Positions 8,402-17,270 of a stretch of 32,563 nt of DNA are shown here, in pieces. The notes under the pieces are model-generated. The model was given only the letters and a program-made list of their open reading frames with translations, had not been told where the DNA came from and did no database searches. Within the stretch, counting starts at the first letter, position 1. Each line of letters starts with the position of its first letter. The position numbers were made by a program, and so were the translations under genes. This DNA is from Candidatus Saccharimonadota bacterium (lineage in GTDB: Bacteria > Patescibacteriota > Saccharimonadia > Saccharimonadales > UBA4665), in NCBI GenBank assembly GCA_027340655.1, contig DAHWQR010000023.1, positions 1-32,563 on the forward strand, written 5' to 3'.

Positions 8402-8409
8402 TTAAGTGT

Positions 8410-8886
8410 ATGGCAAACAAAGCAGCAAATTTCAAACTCCAGGATCAAAATGGCGATTGGCATTCGCTTGAAGATTATAAGGGCCACTGGCTGGTACTGT
8501 ATTTTTATCCCAAAGATGACACTCCGGGCTGTACCGCTGAAGCTTGTTCTTTCCGTGATCAAAGAGAGGAGATTGCGGCTCTCGGAAACGTCGATGTTGT
8601 AGGAGTCAGTAAGGATTCAGTCGCCTCGCATAAGAAATTCGCCGATAAGCATCATTTAAACTTTACTTTATTATCTGACCCCGATCATGAAACTATTGCC
8701 GCTTACGATTCCTGGAAACCGCGCCAGTTTATGGGGAAGTCATTTTTAGGCACGGAGCGGAACACTTTTATTATTACTCCAGACGGATTAATTGCTAAGA
8801 AATACGCCAAGGTTAGCCCTAGCGATCACGCTAAAGAAATTATTGCCGATTTAAGGCAATTAGGGGCGGTCTTGGCGGAGAATTGA
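8410..8886 (+). CDS. bcp: peroxiredoxin (thiol peroxidase, Bcp family)
   Basis: FYPKDDTPGCTAEACSFRD active site, VVGVSKDSVASHKKF, LLSDPDHE. Confidence 0.93.
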   Translation: MANKAANFKLQDQNGDWHSLEDYKGHWLVLYFYPKDDTPGCTAEACSFRDQREEIAALGNVDVVGVSKDSVASHKKFADKHHLNFTLLSDPDHETIAAYDSWKPRQFMGKSFLGTERNTFIITPDGLIAKKYAKVSPSDHAKEIIADLRQLGAVLAEN

Positions 8887-9441
8887 GAAAAGTGTAACTA
8901 CTTTGGCTGACTGTTTTGGAGTCATATATGACGGGTGGGACATTCTAGCTGTATTAAGCTTCGAAAACAATGGGATAATCTCGGCCAGAGGCTGATCGTC
9001 TGGTATTATTTCTGGCTCTTCCTCTGGCGGATGCTCGGCGAATATCTCCTGATTATTGATTCTTCTTTCCTCGGGCAGTCTTCTGCTAATTTCAGGCCAG
9101 GTATTGGGCCTGGTTTCAAGCATCATACTAAAGACCTCATCTTTCGGTACGACACTTAGTTTGCTCAAGGTTAAACGCCCTGAATATGGCGCAGTTGTTC
9201 TTTCTATAGTCAGACGGGCTTCTTCTCGAGCCGTACGCCTGGAGGGAGCTTTAACTTCAAAAATAGTAGCCATTGTTATGCCACGACGTAAATCGAGTAT
9301 CTGGACGTCGGCATCTATCAAATCATGGCATATCGCAAATATGATGTTTTCTTGAGACATTTCTTGAACTTCAGGATTAGGCGTGAGTCTATCGCCAAAC
9401 CTTAAACGCGCTCCGGCTACCCAGTCCTTATCTTTTCTCAT
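8860..9441 (-). CDS. hypothetical protein
   Basis: 193 aa ORF without recognisable family. Its 3' end overlaps bcp by 27 bp in convergent orientation. Confidence 0.6.
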   Translation of the reverse strand: MRKDKDWVAGARLRFGDRLTPNPEVQEMSQENIIFAICHDLIDADVQILDLRRGITMATIFEVKAPSRRTAREEARLTIERTTAPYSGRLTLSKLSVVPKDEVFSMMLETRPNTWPEISRRLPEERRINNQEIFAEHPPEEEPEIIPDDQPLAEIIPLFSKLNTARMSHPSYMTPKQSAKVVTLFSILRQDRP

Positions 9442-9490
9442 AGATGGTCAGTAGTATAGGCGCGGCAATATTTAAAAATCAAGTACAAAA

Positions 9491-9506
9491 TGTGAGTTAG
9501 GTCACA
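9491..9506. promoter_or_regulatory. CRP/FNR-like palindrome TGTGA-N6-TCACA
   Basis: Exact TGTGAgttaggTCACA upstream of the minus-strand hypothetical gene (start 9441). No matching regulator seen in the window. Confidence 0.3.
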
Positions 9507-9540
9507 GTTAACTGCTTAGGGGGTATTTTTACAGAGTTTG

Positions 9541-10152
9541 TTAGAACAAGTGTTTGCCGTAGTAGTACCAGAAGTGCTTAATAATGGCCGCTGCCAAAAT
9601 AACAAAAGCCAGGATTAGAATATCCAGATGATGTTTTCGGATTAGCTTGTACCAGCGGTTGCTAGGTAGCCGTTTGTCAATGAGACCTTTATCGGCATTA
9701 AGGAGCGTCGAGTACCAGAAGAGAGTAGTGGTCACTACGTCAATGGTCAGGCAGTACGGGCACAAAGCGTGAATTTGATAAATACTTTTCAGCAGAAGAT
9801 AGTAGGCCCCTGCTAAGCCTAAAGTAAGAAAAGTCTGATAGCTAAGCCAAAACCACTTACTAAACTTTGCATTAGCAAGCATGCCTACGCCGATAGTTAG
9901 CACTACTGCGAATGCGGCTATGCCATAGAACGGATAAGGCAGGCCAAAAATAGAGTCGCCTTTAAAAGTGATCACGTCACCACAACTAATAACCGGATTA
10001 AGGTTGCATGATGGTATGTAGTTTGGGTTGGAATGAATTGCTAAGGTGTCGTAGGACAGCGTGAAGGATGCAAACAGCCCAATTATGCCAGCGATTACTA
10101 ACAGCCACGGGAAAACCTTGGGTAGAGTCCAGTTTAACTTCACGCCAGTCAT
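9541..10152 (-). CDS. vitamin K epoxide reductase (VKOR) family protein
   Basis: 203 aa; four/five TMs; PSCNLNPVISCGD paired cysteines and ALCPYCLTIDVVTT CxxC. Confidence 0.9.
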   Translation of the reverse strand: MTGVKLNWTLPKVFPWLLVIAGIIGLFASFTLSYDTLAIHSNPNYIPSCNLNPVISCGDVITFKGDSIFGLPYPFYGIAAFAVVLTIGVGMLANAKFSKWFWLSYQTFLTLGLAGAYYLLLKSIYQIHALCPYCLTIDVVTTTLFWYSTLLNADKGLIDKRLPSNRWYKLIRKHHLDILILAFVILAAAIIKHFWYYYGKHLF

Positions 10153-10241
10153 TATAACGCCATAAGCTCTGGCTTTCTACATTGATATATAATTAGGCTT
10201 AAGCTTATTTTAAAGTTAGGGGTGGAAAAATTAACTCTCGC

Positions 10242-11258
10242 TTGGTTCAGCTCTCGCTTGGTCTACTCTGGATAATAGATGCCCTACTTCAGCTTGCGCC
10301 ACGAATGTTTACGTCGGCTTTTGCAAATAACATTATTGCGCCAACGGCGCAGGGGCAGCCAGGATTCGTGGCTGCTCTAGTGCATTTTGGCACGCGCATA
10401 ATACTGCTTCATCCGGCAGTAAGTGACACTCTAATTGCCATAATCCAACTACTAATCGGTGGCTTGATTATTTATAAGCGTTCGGTACGCATTGGGTTAA
10501 TAGTCTCTGTCGTCTGGTCGATACTGGTCTGGATCTTCGGCGAAGGTTTCGCAGGTATCTTTAGCGGCCATGCTCTTTTGTTAATGGGTGCTCCGGGAGC
10601 GGCAATCATATACGGCATTCTTGCTTTAGCTCTCTTGCCTGCCCGCTCGAAAGCAAAATCGTTTAACACAAAAAGATCAACCTCGGTTGCTGCATGGTTG
10701 GTTTTTATTTGGGCAGGTTTATGGATTGGAGGAGCGGTTTTACAGCTCTTACCGGGCCAGAACAGTGCTTCGTCGGTCGGGCAGATGATATCTATCAACG
10801 CTAGGCATAGCCCGAGCTGGATTAGGCAGACCGATGCCGACCTAGCACGAACAATAACCGGTCTTAGCCACGGCAGCTCTAAAACAGCTATGGTGAGTGA
10901 AATGGGCATGACTATCGCTTCCTCGACGGGATCGACCAATTCCGGTTATTTGTTAATCTGGCTATTGTCTGTGGTGCAGCTGGCGATCGGCCTGCTTGTC
11001 TTTGCTAATCGTTTTTGGCGCCGTAGCGCACTAGTGGCCGGCATTGTCTTGTCGCTGGCCTTTTGGGTTTTTGGACAGAACTTTGGTGGTATTTTTAGCG
11101 GTCTAGCGACAGACCTAAACAGTGGGCCGTTATTTATACTATTGGCACTCGCGATCCTCGGGACAAAGAACATTAGTCAATATCTGTCTCGAATTGGGCA
11201 AAGGATCGAGCGCTGGCTAATCGGCGCCAATACAAGTCTAAAGGAGCCACTTGTATAA
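10242..11258 (+). CDS. multi-TM membrane protein with two related halves (possibly DoxX-like); start codon ambiguous
   Basis: 338 aa. IFGEGFAGIFSGHALLLMGAPGAAIIYGILALALL and VFGQNFGGIFSGLATDLNSGPLFILLALAIL recur in the two halves. Track start is TTG; an ATT at 10230 lies closer to the AGGGGTGG sequence. Confidence 0.7.
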   Translation: MVQLSLGLLWIIDALLQLAPRMFTSAFANNIIAPTAQGQPGFVAALVHFGTRIILLHPAVSDTLIAIIQLLIGGLIIYKRSVRIGLIVSVVWSILVWIFGEGFAGIFSGHALLLMGAPGAAIIYGILALALLPARSKAKSFNTKRSTSVAAWLVFIWAGLWIGGAVLQLLPGQNSASSVGQMISINARHSPSWIRQTDADLARTITGLSHGSSKTAMVSEMGMTIASSTGSTNSGYLLIWLLSVVQLAIGLLVFANRFWRRSALVAGIVLSLAFWVFGQNFGGIFSGLATDLNSGPLFILLALAILGTKNISQYLSRIGQRIERWLIGANTSLKEPLV

Positions 11259-11287
11259 CCGAGTCTTTGCCCCGGTAAGTTAGGATT

Positions 11288-12499
11288 CTACTCCCAGCGA
11301 AAGACTTTAAATGCTATGGCGTAAATAATAACCATCCAGATTCCCATTACTGCGAGTTGCGGCCCGAGGTCAAAAATACTTTTGCCTTCAGTAAGAATCA
11401 TCCTGGCGCCATCAATTACCGGTGTTAGGGGCACATAATTTGTAACCGTCTGCAGCCACTGTGGCATTAAGAAGCGCGGAAAGAAGACTCCGGTCAGAAA
11501 CATCATTGGGAAAACAATAATATTGCCAAGCGGGGCTACCTGGCGCTCGTTCTTAGCCCAACCACCAAGTGCAAGACCGATGCCTAGAATTAAGATAATG
11601 CCTAAGATCAAAAACAATGATAGTTCTGCAAGATTGCCGACAATCTTAATATGGTAAACCGAGATCGCAATTAGTAGCATGACGCCTAGCGACAGTAAGC
11701 CGGTTACGGCTTGACCGAGCATATTGGACAAGAAGAACTGCCAAACCCGCAATGGAGTTGTGTGCAAACGTCTTAAGATTCCCATTTTCTTGAGTTCCGG
11801 AAAAACGTTCATTGGCCCAAAAATACCAACGCCAAGTATCGAAAAACCGAGCAGTCCGGTGAAAGTATAGTCGAATGCCGTTAGACTGTGCTGGTTAGAG
11901 ACTTCTGAGGTTATTTTTAAGGGTTGGCTAATTTTAACGTAGCGCGCGTTAATGGCATTAAACTGGGATTGCATTATTGAAGCCAGAGCTTGCTCGGCCT
12001 GATCGTTATTTTCAGTGTAGTGGATAATTGCCTGACCGGTAGGCATTCCGTTGATTAGCGTGCCGAAATTCGGCGGTAACTCTACAGCCGTATCAATTTC
12101 TCCGCGGCTCATGCTTTGGTAGGCTTGCGCTAGGGTAGTCACGCTTGGGTTAATGTTAAATATTTTGTTATGCCGAAGATTGGCTACGTAGGTCTTCGCA
12201 AAAGCCGTAGCTGAATCATTAATTAATCCAATTCTTAAAGATATCTGGTTATTACTGCTCAGACTGCCAAAGACAAAGAGAAAAATTAATGGGAAAAGAA
12301 AAGTAAAAAATAGAGCTAGGCGATCTCTGAATACGCGTTTGAGATTGATTACAAAAAATACCCAGACGGTATACAACTTAGTTTGCCATGGCGCCAGCTT
12401 TTTGTGGTTCTTTCTGTTCTTAGATCGTGCTCTATATAGACGCCAGCCGATACGGTAGATTATTATTGCCAACGCTAAAATTATTAAAGCCAGTTTCAT
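11288..12499 (-). CDS. ABC-2 type transporter permease
   Basis: FRDRLALFFTFLFPLIFLFVFGSL, extracytoplasmic domain, RRLHTTPLRVWQFFLSNMLGQ and FLTGVFFPRFLMP. Overlaps the ATPase gene by 4 bp. Confidence 0.92.
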   Translation of the reverse strand: MKLALIILALAIIIYRIGWRLYRARSKNRKNHKKLAPWQTKLYTVWVFFVINLKRVFRDRLALFFTFLFPLIFLFVFGSLSSNNQISLRIGLINDSATAFAKTYVANLRHNKIFNINPSVTTLAQAYQSMSRGEIDTAVELPPNFGTLINGMPTGQAIIHYTENNDQAEQALASIMQSQFNAINARYVKISQPLKITSEVSNQHSLTAFDYTFTGLLGFSILGVGIFGPMNVFPELKKMGILRRLHTTPLRVWQFFLSNMLGQAVTGLLSLGVMLLIAISVYHIKIVGNLAELSLFLILGIILILGIGLALGGWAKNERQVAPLGNIIVFPMMFLTGVFFPRFLMPQWLQTVTNYVPLTPVIDGARMILTEGKSIFDLGPQLAVMGIWMVIIYAIAFKVFRWE

Positions 12500-13272
12500 C
12501 TTGCAGTTCCCTCGCCTAAGCGTTTGCCGGTAAGATCCAGAAATACATCTTCGAGATTAGCTTGTTCGACGTGTTGGGTTTTTTTAAAGCCACGCTTAAG
12601 TAAAGCTTTAATCAGGTTTTTGGGGGTATCGATAGCGATTATCTTCCCGTTATCCATAATTGCCACCCTATCGCAAAGAGCTTCAGCTTCGTCCATGTAA
12701 TGAGTGGTTAGGATAATGCTGATGCCCCGCCGACGAGTCTCCTCGACTAAATCCCAGAGATTACGGCGAGCTTGAGGATCAAGGCCGGTAGTCGGCTCGT
12801 CTAAGAAAAAAACCTTCGGGTTGTGCACTAATGCGGTAACAATTGAAAAGCGTTGTTTTTGACCGCCGGAAAGTTGTTCGACGTACGAGTTTGCTTTGTC
12901 TCCTAGCCCGACTTCATTGAGAAAGTTTAGCGGATCTACCTTTTCGCCATAAGCTGAAGCGAACATTTGGATTAGTTCGGTTAGTTTCGTTTTATCCTGG
13001 AAGCCAGGCGATTGCGGCTGCACCCCTATCATGCCGCGAATCTGGTATGGCTTAGTCGCGACATCTACTCCATCAATACTGGCGCTGCCACCATCTATAC
13101 TGCGCAGCGTTTCAATCATCTCGAGAGTCGTGGTTTTCCCTGCTCCGTTCGGACCGAGAATTCCAAAAATTTCACCGCGGTAAACCTTGAAACTTATGCC
13201 GTCTACGGCAACTGTTTCGTCATATGTTTTGCGCAGATTTTTAACCTTAACCGCCACTTCATTAGAAACCAT
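12496..13272 (-). CDS. ABC transporter ATP-binding protein (drug/antibiotic exporter type)
   Basis: Walker A GPNGAGKTT, signature LSGGQKQR, Walker B VFFLDEPTTGLDP, H-loop TTHYMDEAE. Confidence 0.95.
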   Translation of the reverse strand: MVSNEVAVKVKNLRKTYDETVAVDGISFKVYRGEIFGILGPNGAGKTTTLEMIETLRSIDGGSASIDGVDVATKPYQIRGMIGVQPQSPGFQDKTKLTELIQMFASAYGEKVDPLNFLNEVGLGDKANSYVEQLSGGQKQRFSIVTALVHNPKVFFLDEPTTGLDPQARRNLWDLVEETRRRGISIILTTHYMDEAEALCDRVAIMDNGKIIAIDTPKNLIKALLKRGFKKTQHVEQANLEDVFLDLTGKRLGEGTAR

Positions 13273-13372
13273 GTGAGTCCTCTGCTTAGAACAAATTCAG
13301 TCTTATCATAGCATGCGAAAATTATTGATTATGCTTTGGGAACTTGAATTGTAAATCTTGCGGAGTGTCGTA

Positions 13373-13378
13373 TATAAT
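13373..13378 (+). promoter_or_regulatory. -10 element TATAAT 9 nt upstream of gdh ATG (putative leaderless promoter)
   Basis: TATAAT-GCAAGCTGA-ATG; -35-like TTGTAA 18 bp upstream; no SD. Confidence 0.45.
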
Positions 13379-13387
13379 GCAAGCTGA

Positions 13388-14596
13388 ATGTTAGATACCG
13401 CAAAAGCCCTGGTTAAAAGTGCCGCTCAAAAGCTTGGCTTAAGCCAAACCGAAATCGATCAACTGCTAGCTATAAATAAAGAACATCAGTTTGAGATTGT
13501 ACTAAGCGAAGGCCAGCGTTTGCAGGCCTATAGGGTGCAGCATAATAACCAGCGTGGTCCGTACAAGGGCGGCATCCGCTTCCACCCGGAAGTAGATTTT
13601 GATGAAGTAAGGGCCCTCGCGATATTAATGACCATGAAAACTGCGGCCCTGGATCTGCCTTTAGGCGGGGCAAAGGGCGGAGTTGTGGTAGACCCGCGCA
13701 AACTAAATACGGCCGCCCTCGAGCAGCTAAGTCGCGAGTATGTGCGCCACCTTAAAGATCATATCGGGCCGGATAAAGATATCCCCGCCCCGGACGTAAA
13801 TACTAACTCTACTATCATCGACTGGATGGTAGATGAGTACTCGGTACTTACCGAAGATACATCGAAAGCTAGTTTTACCGGAAAGAGCGTGGCTAAAGGC
13901 GGCAGCTTAGGGCGCGATGCTGCGACCGGTCGCGGCGGCTTGATAGCTCTAATTGAACTGCTTAAACATCAAGGGCTAGAAAAGAAGAAGCTGACTTATG
14001 CCTTACAGGGCTTTGGAAACGTCGGCTCGTTCTTTGCCTCAGTAGCTAGCCATGATTACCCGGAACTCGTTTTAGTAGCGGCTAGCGATTCGGGTAGCGC
14101 CATATATAACGAAAAAGGATTAAGCGCCGAAGAGCTGGTTAAATTTAAAGCTGATGGCGGTCGTTTTAAGGACTACGCCGGTCCGAAACAGATTAGTAAT
14201 GACCAACTGATTGGCCTTGACGTAGATGTTTTAATACTTGCCGCCCTAGGTGACGCAGTTACTGAGCGCAATGTAGATAATGTTAAATCTAAGATAATTG
14301 TCGAATTGGCGAACGGACCGGTTAACGAAGCCGCCTACGAGCGGTTAACGAAAAGGGGCAGTATTATTCTGCCGGATATTATTGCCAATGCTGGCGGCGT
14401 GGTGGTCAGTTATCTGGAATGGCTTCAGAACATGCATGGCGAGAATTGGAGCGAAACGAAAGTTAACGCCGAACTAAAAAAGTACATGACTAATGCGATG
14501 GTCGATCTGCTCAAACTATCCGACCAGCAACATGTTAGTCTAACCGAGGCCGCTTTCATGTTAGCTATCATGCACCTTAAGGGAATTAAAGACTAA
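13388..14596 (+). CDS. gdhA: Glu/Leu/Phe/Val dehydrogenase (glutamate dehydrogenase)
   Basis: GPYKGGIRFHPEVDFDEVRALAILMTMKTAALDLPLGGAKGGVVVDP, DIPAPDVNT, GFGNVGSFFA, ELANGPVN. Confidence 0.95.
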   Translation: MLDTAKALVKSAAQKLGLSQTEIDQLLAINKEHQFEIVLSEGQRLQAYRVQHNNQRGPYKGGIRFHPEVDFDEVRALAILMTMKTAALDLPLGGAKGGVVVDPRKLNTAALEQLSREYVRHLKDHIGPDKDIPAPDVNTNSTIIDWMVDEYSVLTEDTSKASFTGKSVAKGGSLGRDAATGRGGLIALIELLKHQGLEKKKLTYALQGFGNVGSFFASVASHDYPELVLVAASDSGSAIYNEKGLSAEELVKFKADGGRFKDYAGPKQISNDQLIGLDVDVLILAALGDAVTERNVDNVKSKIIVELANGPVNEAAYERLTKRGSIILPDIIANAGGVVVSYLEWLQNMHGENWSETKVNAELKKYMTNAMVDLLKLSDQQHVSLTEAAFMLAIMHLKGIKD

Positions 14597-14698
14597 ACTC
14601 TTTGTAAGGCTACGACAAGCCGCCTCGATAACTTGATACTTCGTTTGTTTTAAGTTACGGTTAAATTATTAAGCTAGCTCCGGCGAGGTAAGCAAAAA

Positions 14699-15595
14699 GT
14701 GGATCACGATGCGGTTGAAATAAAAGGGCTGAGTAAACACTACGGCGGACTAGCAGCCTTGGATAATCTATCTTTGGATGTAAAAGCTGGCGAGATATTA
14801 GGCTATCTTGGACCTAACGGCTCTGGCAAAACGACCACGATACGATTAATGCTAGGAATGATTAAGCCGACCTCCGGTAGCGTTTCGATCTTTGGCTACG
14901 ACGCTCAAACCCAGAAGGACATTGTCCACACTGCTCTTGCCTACGTGCCGGGAGAAGCTAATCTCTGGCCGTCACTAACTGGCATTGAAACACTTCACTT
15001 GCTGTCTAAAGTACATGGTCGAGTAGATTTAAAGTACCGCAAGAAACTTATTCAGCGTTTTGAGTTTGACCCGAACCGTAAGGTTCGTACCTACTCCAAG
15101 GGCAATAAGCAGAAGATTGCCCTAATTGCCGCTTTAGCTTCTCGCGCTGAGCTATTAATTTTAGATGAGCCGACTAGCGGTCTGGATCCGCTGATGGAAC
15201 AGGCCTTTCGCGAAGCCGCGGTTGAGGCTAAGAACCGCGGACAAACTATTTTTTTGTCGTCACATATTTTAGGTGAAGTGGAAGCTCTGTGCGACCGAAT
15301 CGCAGTGCTAAGATCAGGCAAGCTTGTTGAGCTAGGAACGCTTGAGCAGATGAGGCACCTATCTTCATTAACGATTGAGGCAAGCTTTAAGGAGCATCCT
15401 CCTGAAGTTAAGCACATCAATGGGGTTAGCAAGGTAGAGATTAATGGCAATAGTTTAGTTTGCCAGATTAACGGTCCAATAGATGAGCTCTTAAGCGTGC
15501 TTGCTAAAGCGCACCCATTAACTTTAATTAGCCGAGAGCCTTCTCTTGAGGAGTTGTTCTTGGCTCTATACGGTCGTCAAACGGAAGCGAAATAA
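14699..15595 (+). CDS. ABC transporter ATP-binding protein
   Basis: GTG start. Walker A GPNGSGKTT, Walker B LLILDEPTSGLDP, H-loop LSSHILGEVEALCDR. Confidence 0.94.
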   Translation: MDHDAVEIKGLSKHYGGLAALDNLSLDVKAGEILGYLGPNGSGKTTTIRLMLGMIKPTSGSVSIFGYDAQTQKDIVHTALAYVPGEANLWPSLTGIETLHLLSKVHGRVDLKYRKKLIQRFEFDPNRKVRTYSKGNKQKIALIAALASRAELLILDEPTSGLDPLMEQAFREAAVEAKNRGQTIFLSSHILGEVEALCDRIAVLRSGKLVELGTLEQMRHLSSLTIEASFKEHPPEVKHINGVSKVEINGNSLVCQINGPIDELLSVLAKAHPLTLISREPSLEELFLALYGRQTEAK

Positions 15596-15597
15596 CG

Positions 15598-17268
15598 ATG
15601 CCGCCCAGTGTCGCTCAGACTAGTTCAAGTCTTAAAAATTTGCGAGGCAGTAAGAGTGCGATTTCTTGGTTTACGTTTCGTCGGAGCGTTTTTGGCGGCC
15701 TGCTGTTTGGATTATTTGCGACTGCCGAAAGTTACGCTCAAGGACGCGGCATAATTGCCGCTTTCCCGAACCTAACTCAAAGAGCATTGATTATTCACGG
15801 GCTGGCTAATAACGCTGCACTAGGTTTGTTCTATGGAGATAAAACAGCCAATATCGTTAGCCCGAGCGGGTATATGGTTTACCGGATCATGCCTATACTA
15901 GTTCTGGTTGCCGCAATCTGGGCCATGACCATCACTACTAAAATGCTACGCGGACAAGAAGAAAATGGTCGCTGGGAATTGCTGCTTAGCGGACCGTTTA
16001 GTTCCGGCCAAGCAACATTAAAATCTGTTCTAGGTATTTTCGGCGTCTTTGTTAGCAGTTTTTTAGTTTTTGGACTGACGCTCGCGCTACTCAGCTCTAA
16101 GGGTGCTTTTAGGCTTACCTTGGGCGGTAGTCTCTACTTTGCGCTATGCATATTGGCCGGAGGGATTATTGGGTTGGCAATCGGCGCTATTACCTCTCAA
16201 TTAGCGGCCACCCGCCGCAGTGCAATGCTTTATGCCGCTGCTCTTATCATCGTGTTTTTTGCTGTCAGGGCGGTTGCAAACATTATTAATGGTTTAATTT
16301 GGCTCAAGAATTTGACGCCTTTTGGTTGGATCGATAAATTACGTCCTTTTTATTATGCTCAGCCGATCTGGTTCTTGCCGATAGTATTGTTTGCGGGAGT
16401 ATGTTTAGTCAGTGCTATTTTGCTTTCATCGAAGCGGGATTTGGGTCAAAGCTTGATAGCAGATAAGGACAGCGCCAAACCGAAATTTGGTTTACTCAAT
16501 TCTCAGCTGGGACTAAACTTCCGCTTGCTGCGCAATGTTTTGTTTGGCTGGTTGCTTGGCGGTGTAGCCTTTGCTACTTTGATCGCTTCAATTGACAAGA
16601 CTGTTGCGAAGACCTTGGGTAGTAGTGGCAGTAAAGGAAGGTTAATTAAAACTTTTTCTAACCTGACCGGAAACCCTGATTCTCGGATTGAAATTGCTTA
16701 TCTTAGCGCCGCCGGTTTTTTTACGATAACACTGCTTTTGATTATGACGGCAAATTATCTAAGTGCATTACGAGACGAAGAAACCAGTGGCCGGCTGGAC
16801 AACCTGATTAGCGGAACGCTTAGCCGTGGCTACTGGCTCTATGCGCGTCTGGCGCTAGTGCTTGGTGCAGCTGTAACAATCACCTTTATTACCAATGTCG
16901 TGATTTGGGCTTTGGCTGCCGCACAAGGAATAAGCGTCAGTTTTCTAACCCTAGTCCTGGGCGGCTTAAATATTCTTGGCCCTCTAATGCTATTACTAGG
17001 TATAGGGGTGATGGTGTACGGGTTAGTGCCTAAAGTTTTAAGTATTGTAATGTATGCGCTAATCGGCTGGTCTTTTACGATAGACATTATTTCATCGGCG
17101 CTTAAATTGAGTAAAGGATTCAGCGACACCTCGCTATTGCACTATGTTTCTTTAGTGCCGGCGGCTAATCCTAACTGGCGAACGTTTACGCTAATTAGTC
17201 TAATTGGCTTAGCTGGTATTCTAATTGGCGCAATCGTTTTCGATCGTCGTGATTTACAGATTGAGTAG
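15598..17268 (+). CDS. ABC exporter permease (polyketide-antibiotic-exporter-like, about 12 TM)
   Basis: 556 aa, two repeated 6-TM halves with LRGQEENGRWELLLSGPFSSGQ and LRDEETSGRLDNLISGTLSRGYW. Starts 2 bp after the ATPase stop. Confidence 0.87.
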   Translation: MPPSVAQTSSSLKNLRGSKSAISWFTFRRSVFGGLLFGLFATAESYAQGRGIIAAFPNLTQRALIIHGLANNAALGLFYGDKTANIVSPSGYMVYRIMPILVLVAAIWAMTITTKMLRGQEENGRWELLLSGPFSSGQATLKSVLGIFGVFVSSFLVFGLTLALLSSKGAFRLTLGGSLYFALCILAGGIIGLAIGAITSQLAATRRSAMLYAAALIIVFFAVRAVANIINGLIWLKNLTPFGWIDKLRPFYYAQPIWFLPIVLFAGVCLVSAILLSSKRDLGQSLIADKDSAKPKFGLLNSQLGLNFRLLRNVLFGWLLGGVAFATLIASIDKTVAKTLGSSGSKGRLIKTFSNLTGNPDSRIEIAYLSAAGFFTITLLLIMTANYLSALRDEETSGRLDNLISGTLSRGYWLYARLALVLGAAVTITFITNVVIWALAAAQGISVSFLTLVLGGLNILGPLMLLLGIGVMVYGLVPKVLSIVMYALIGWSFTIDIISSALKLSKGFSDTSLLHYVSLVPAANPNWRTFTLISLIGLAGILIGAIVFDRRDLQIE

Positions 17269-17270
17269 GC

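Noticed and set aside
8347-8562. N-terminal extension of the iron-permease-like ORF
   Set aside because: It overlaps the divergent bcp gene and promoter; ATG 8346 gives a sensible N-terminus.
10472-11173. Minus-strand ORFs of 155 and 75 aa
   Set aside because: Antisense to the duplicated membrane protein, whose TM-rich translation is far more protein-like.
13012-13311. 99-aa + strand ORF
   Set aside because: Antisense to the ABC ATPase Walker A region; no plausible domain.
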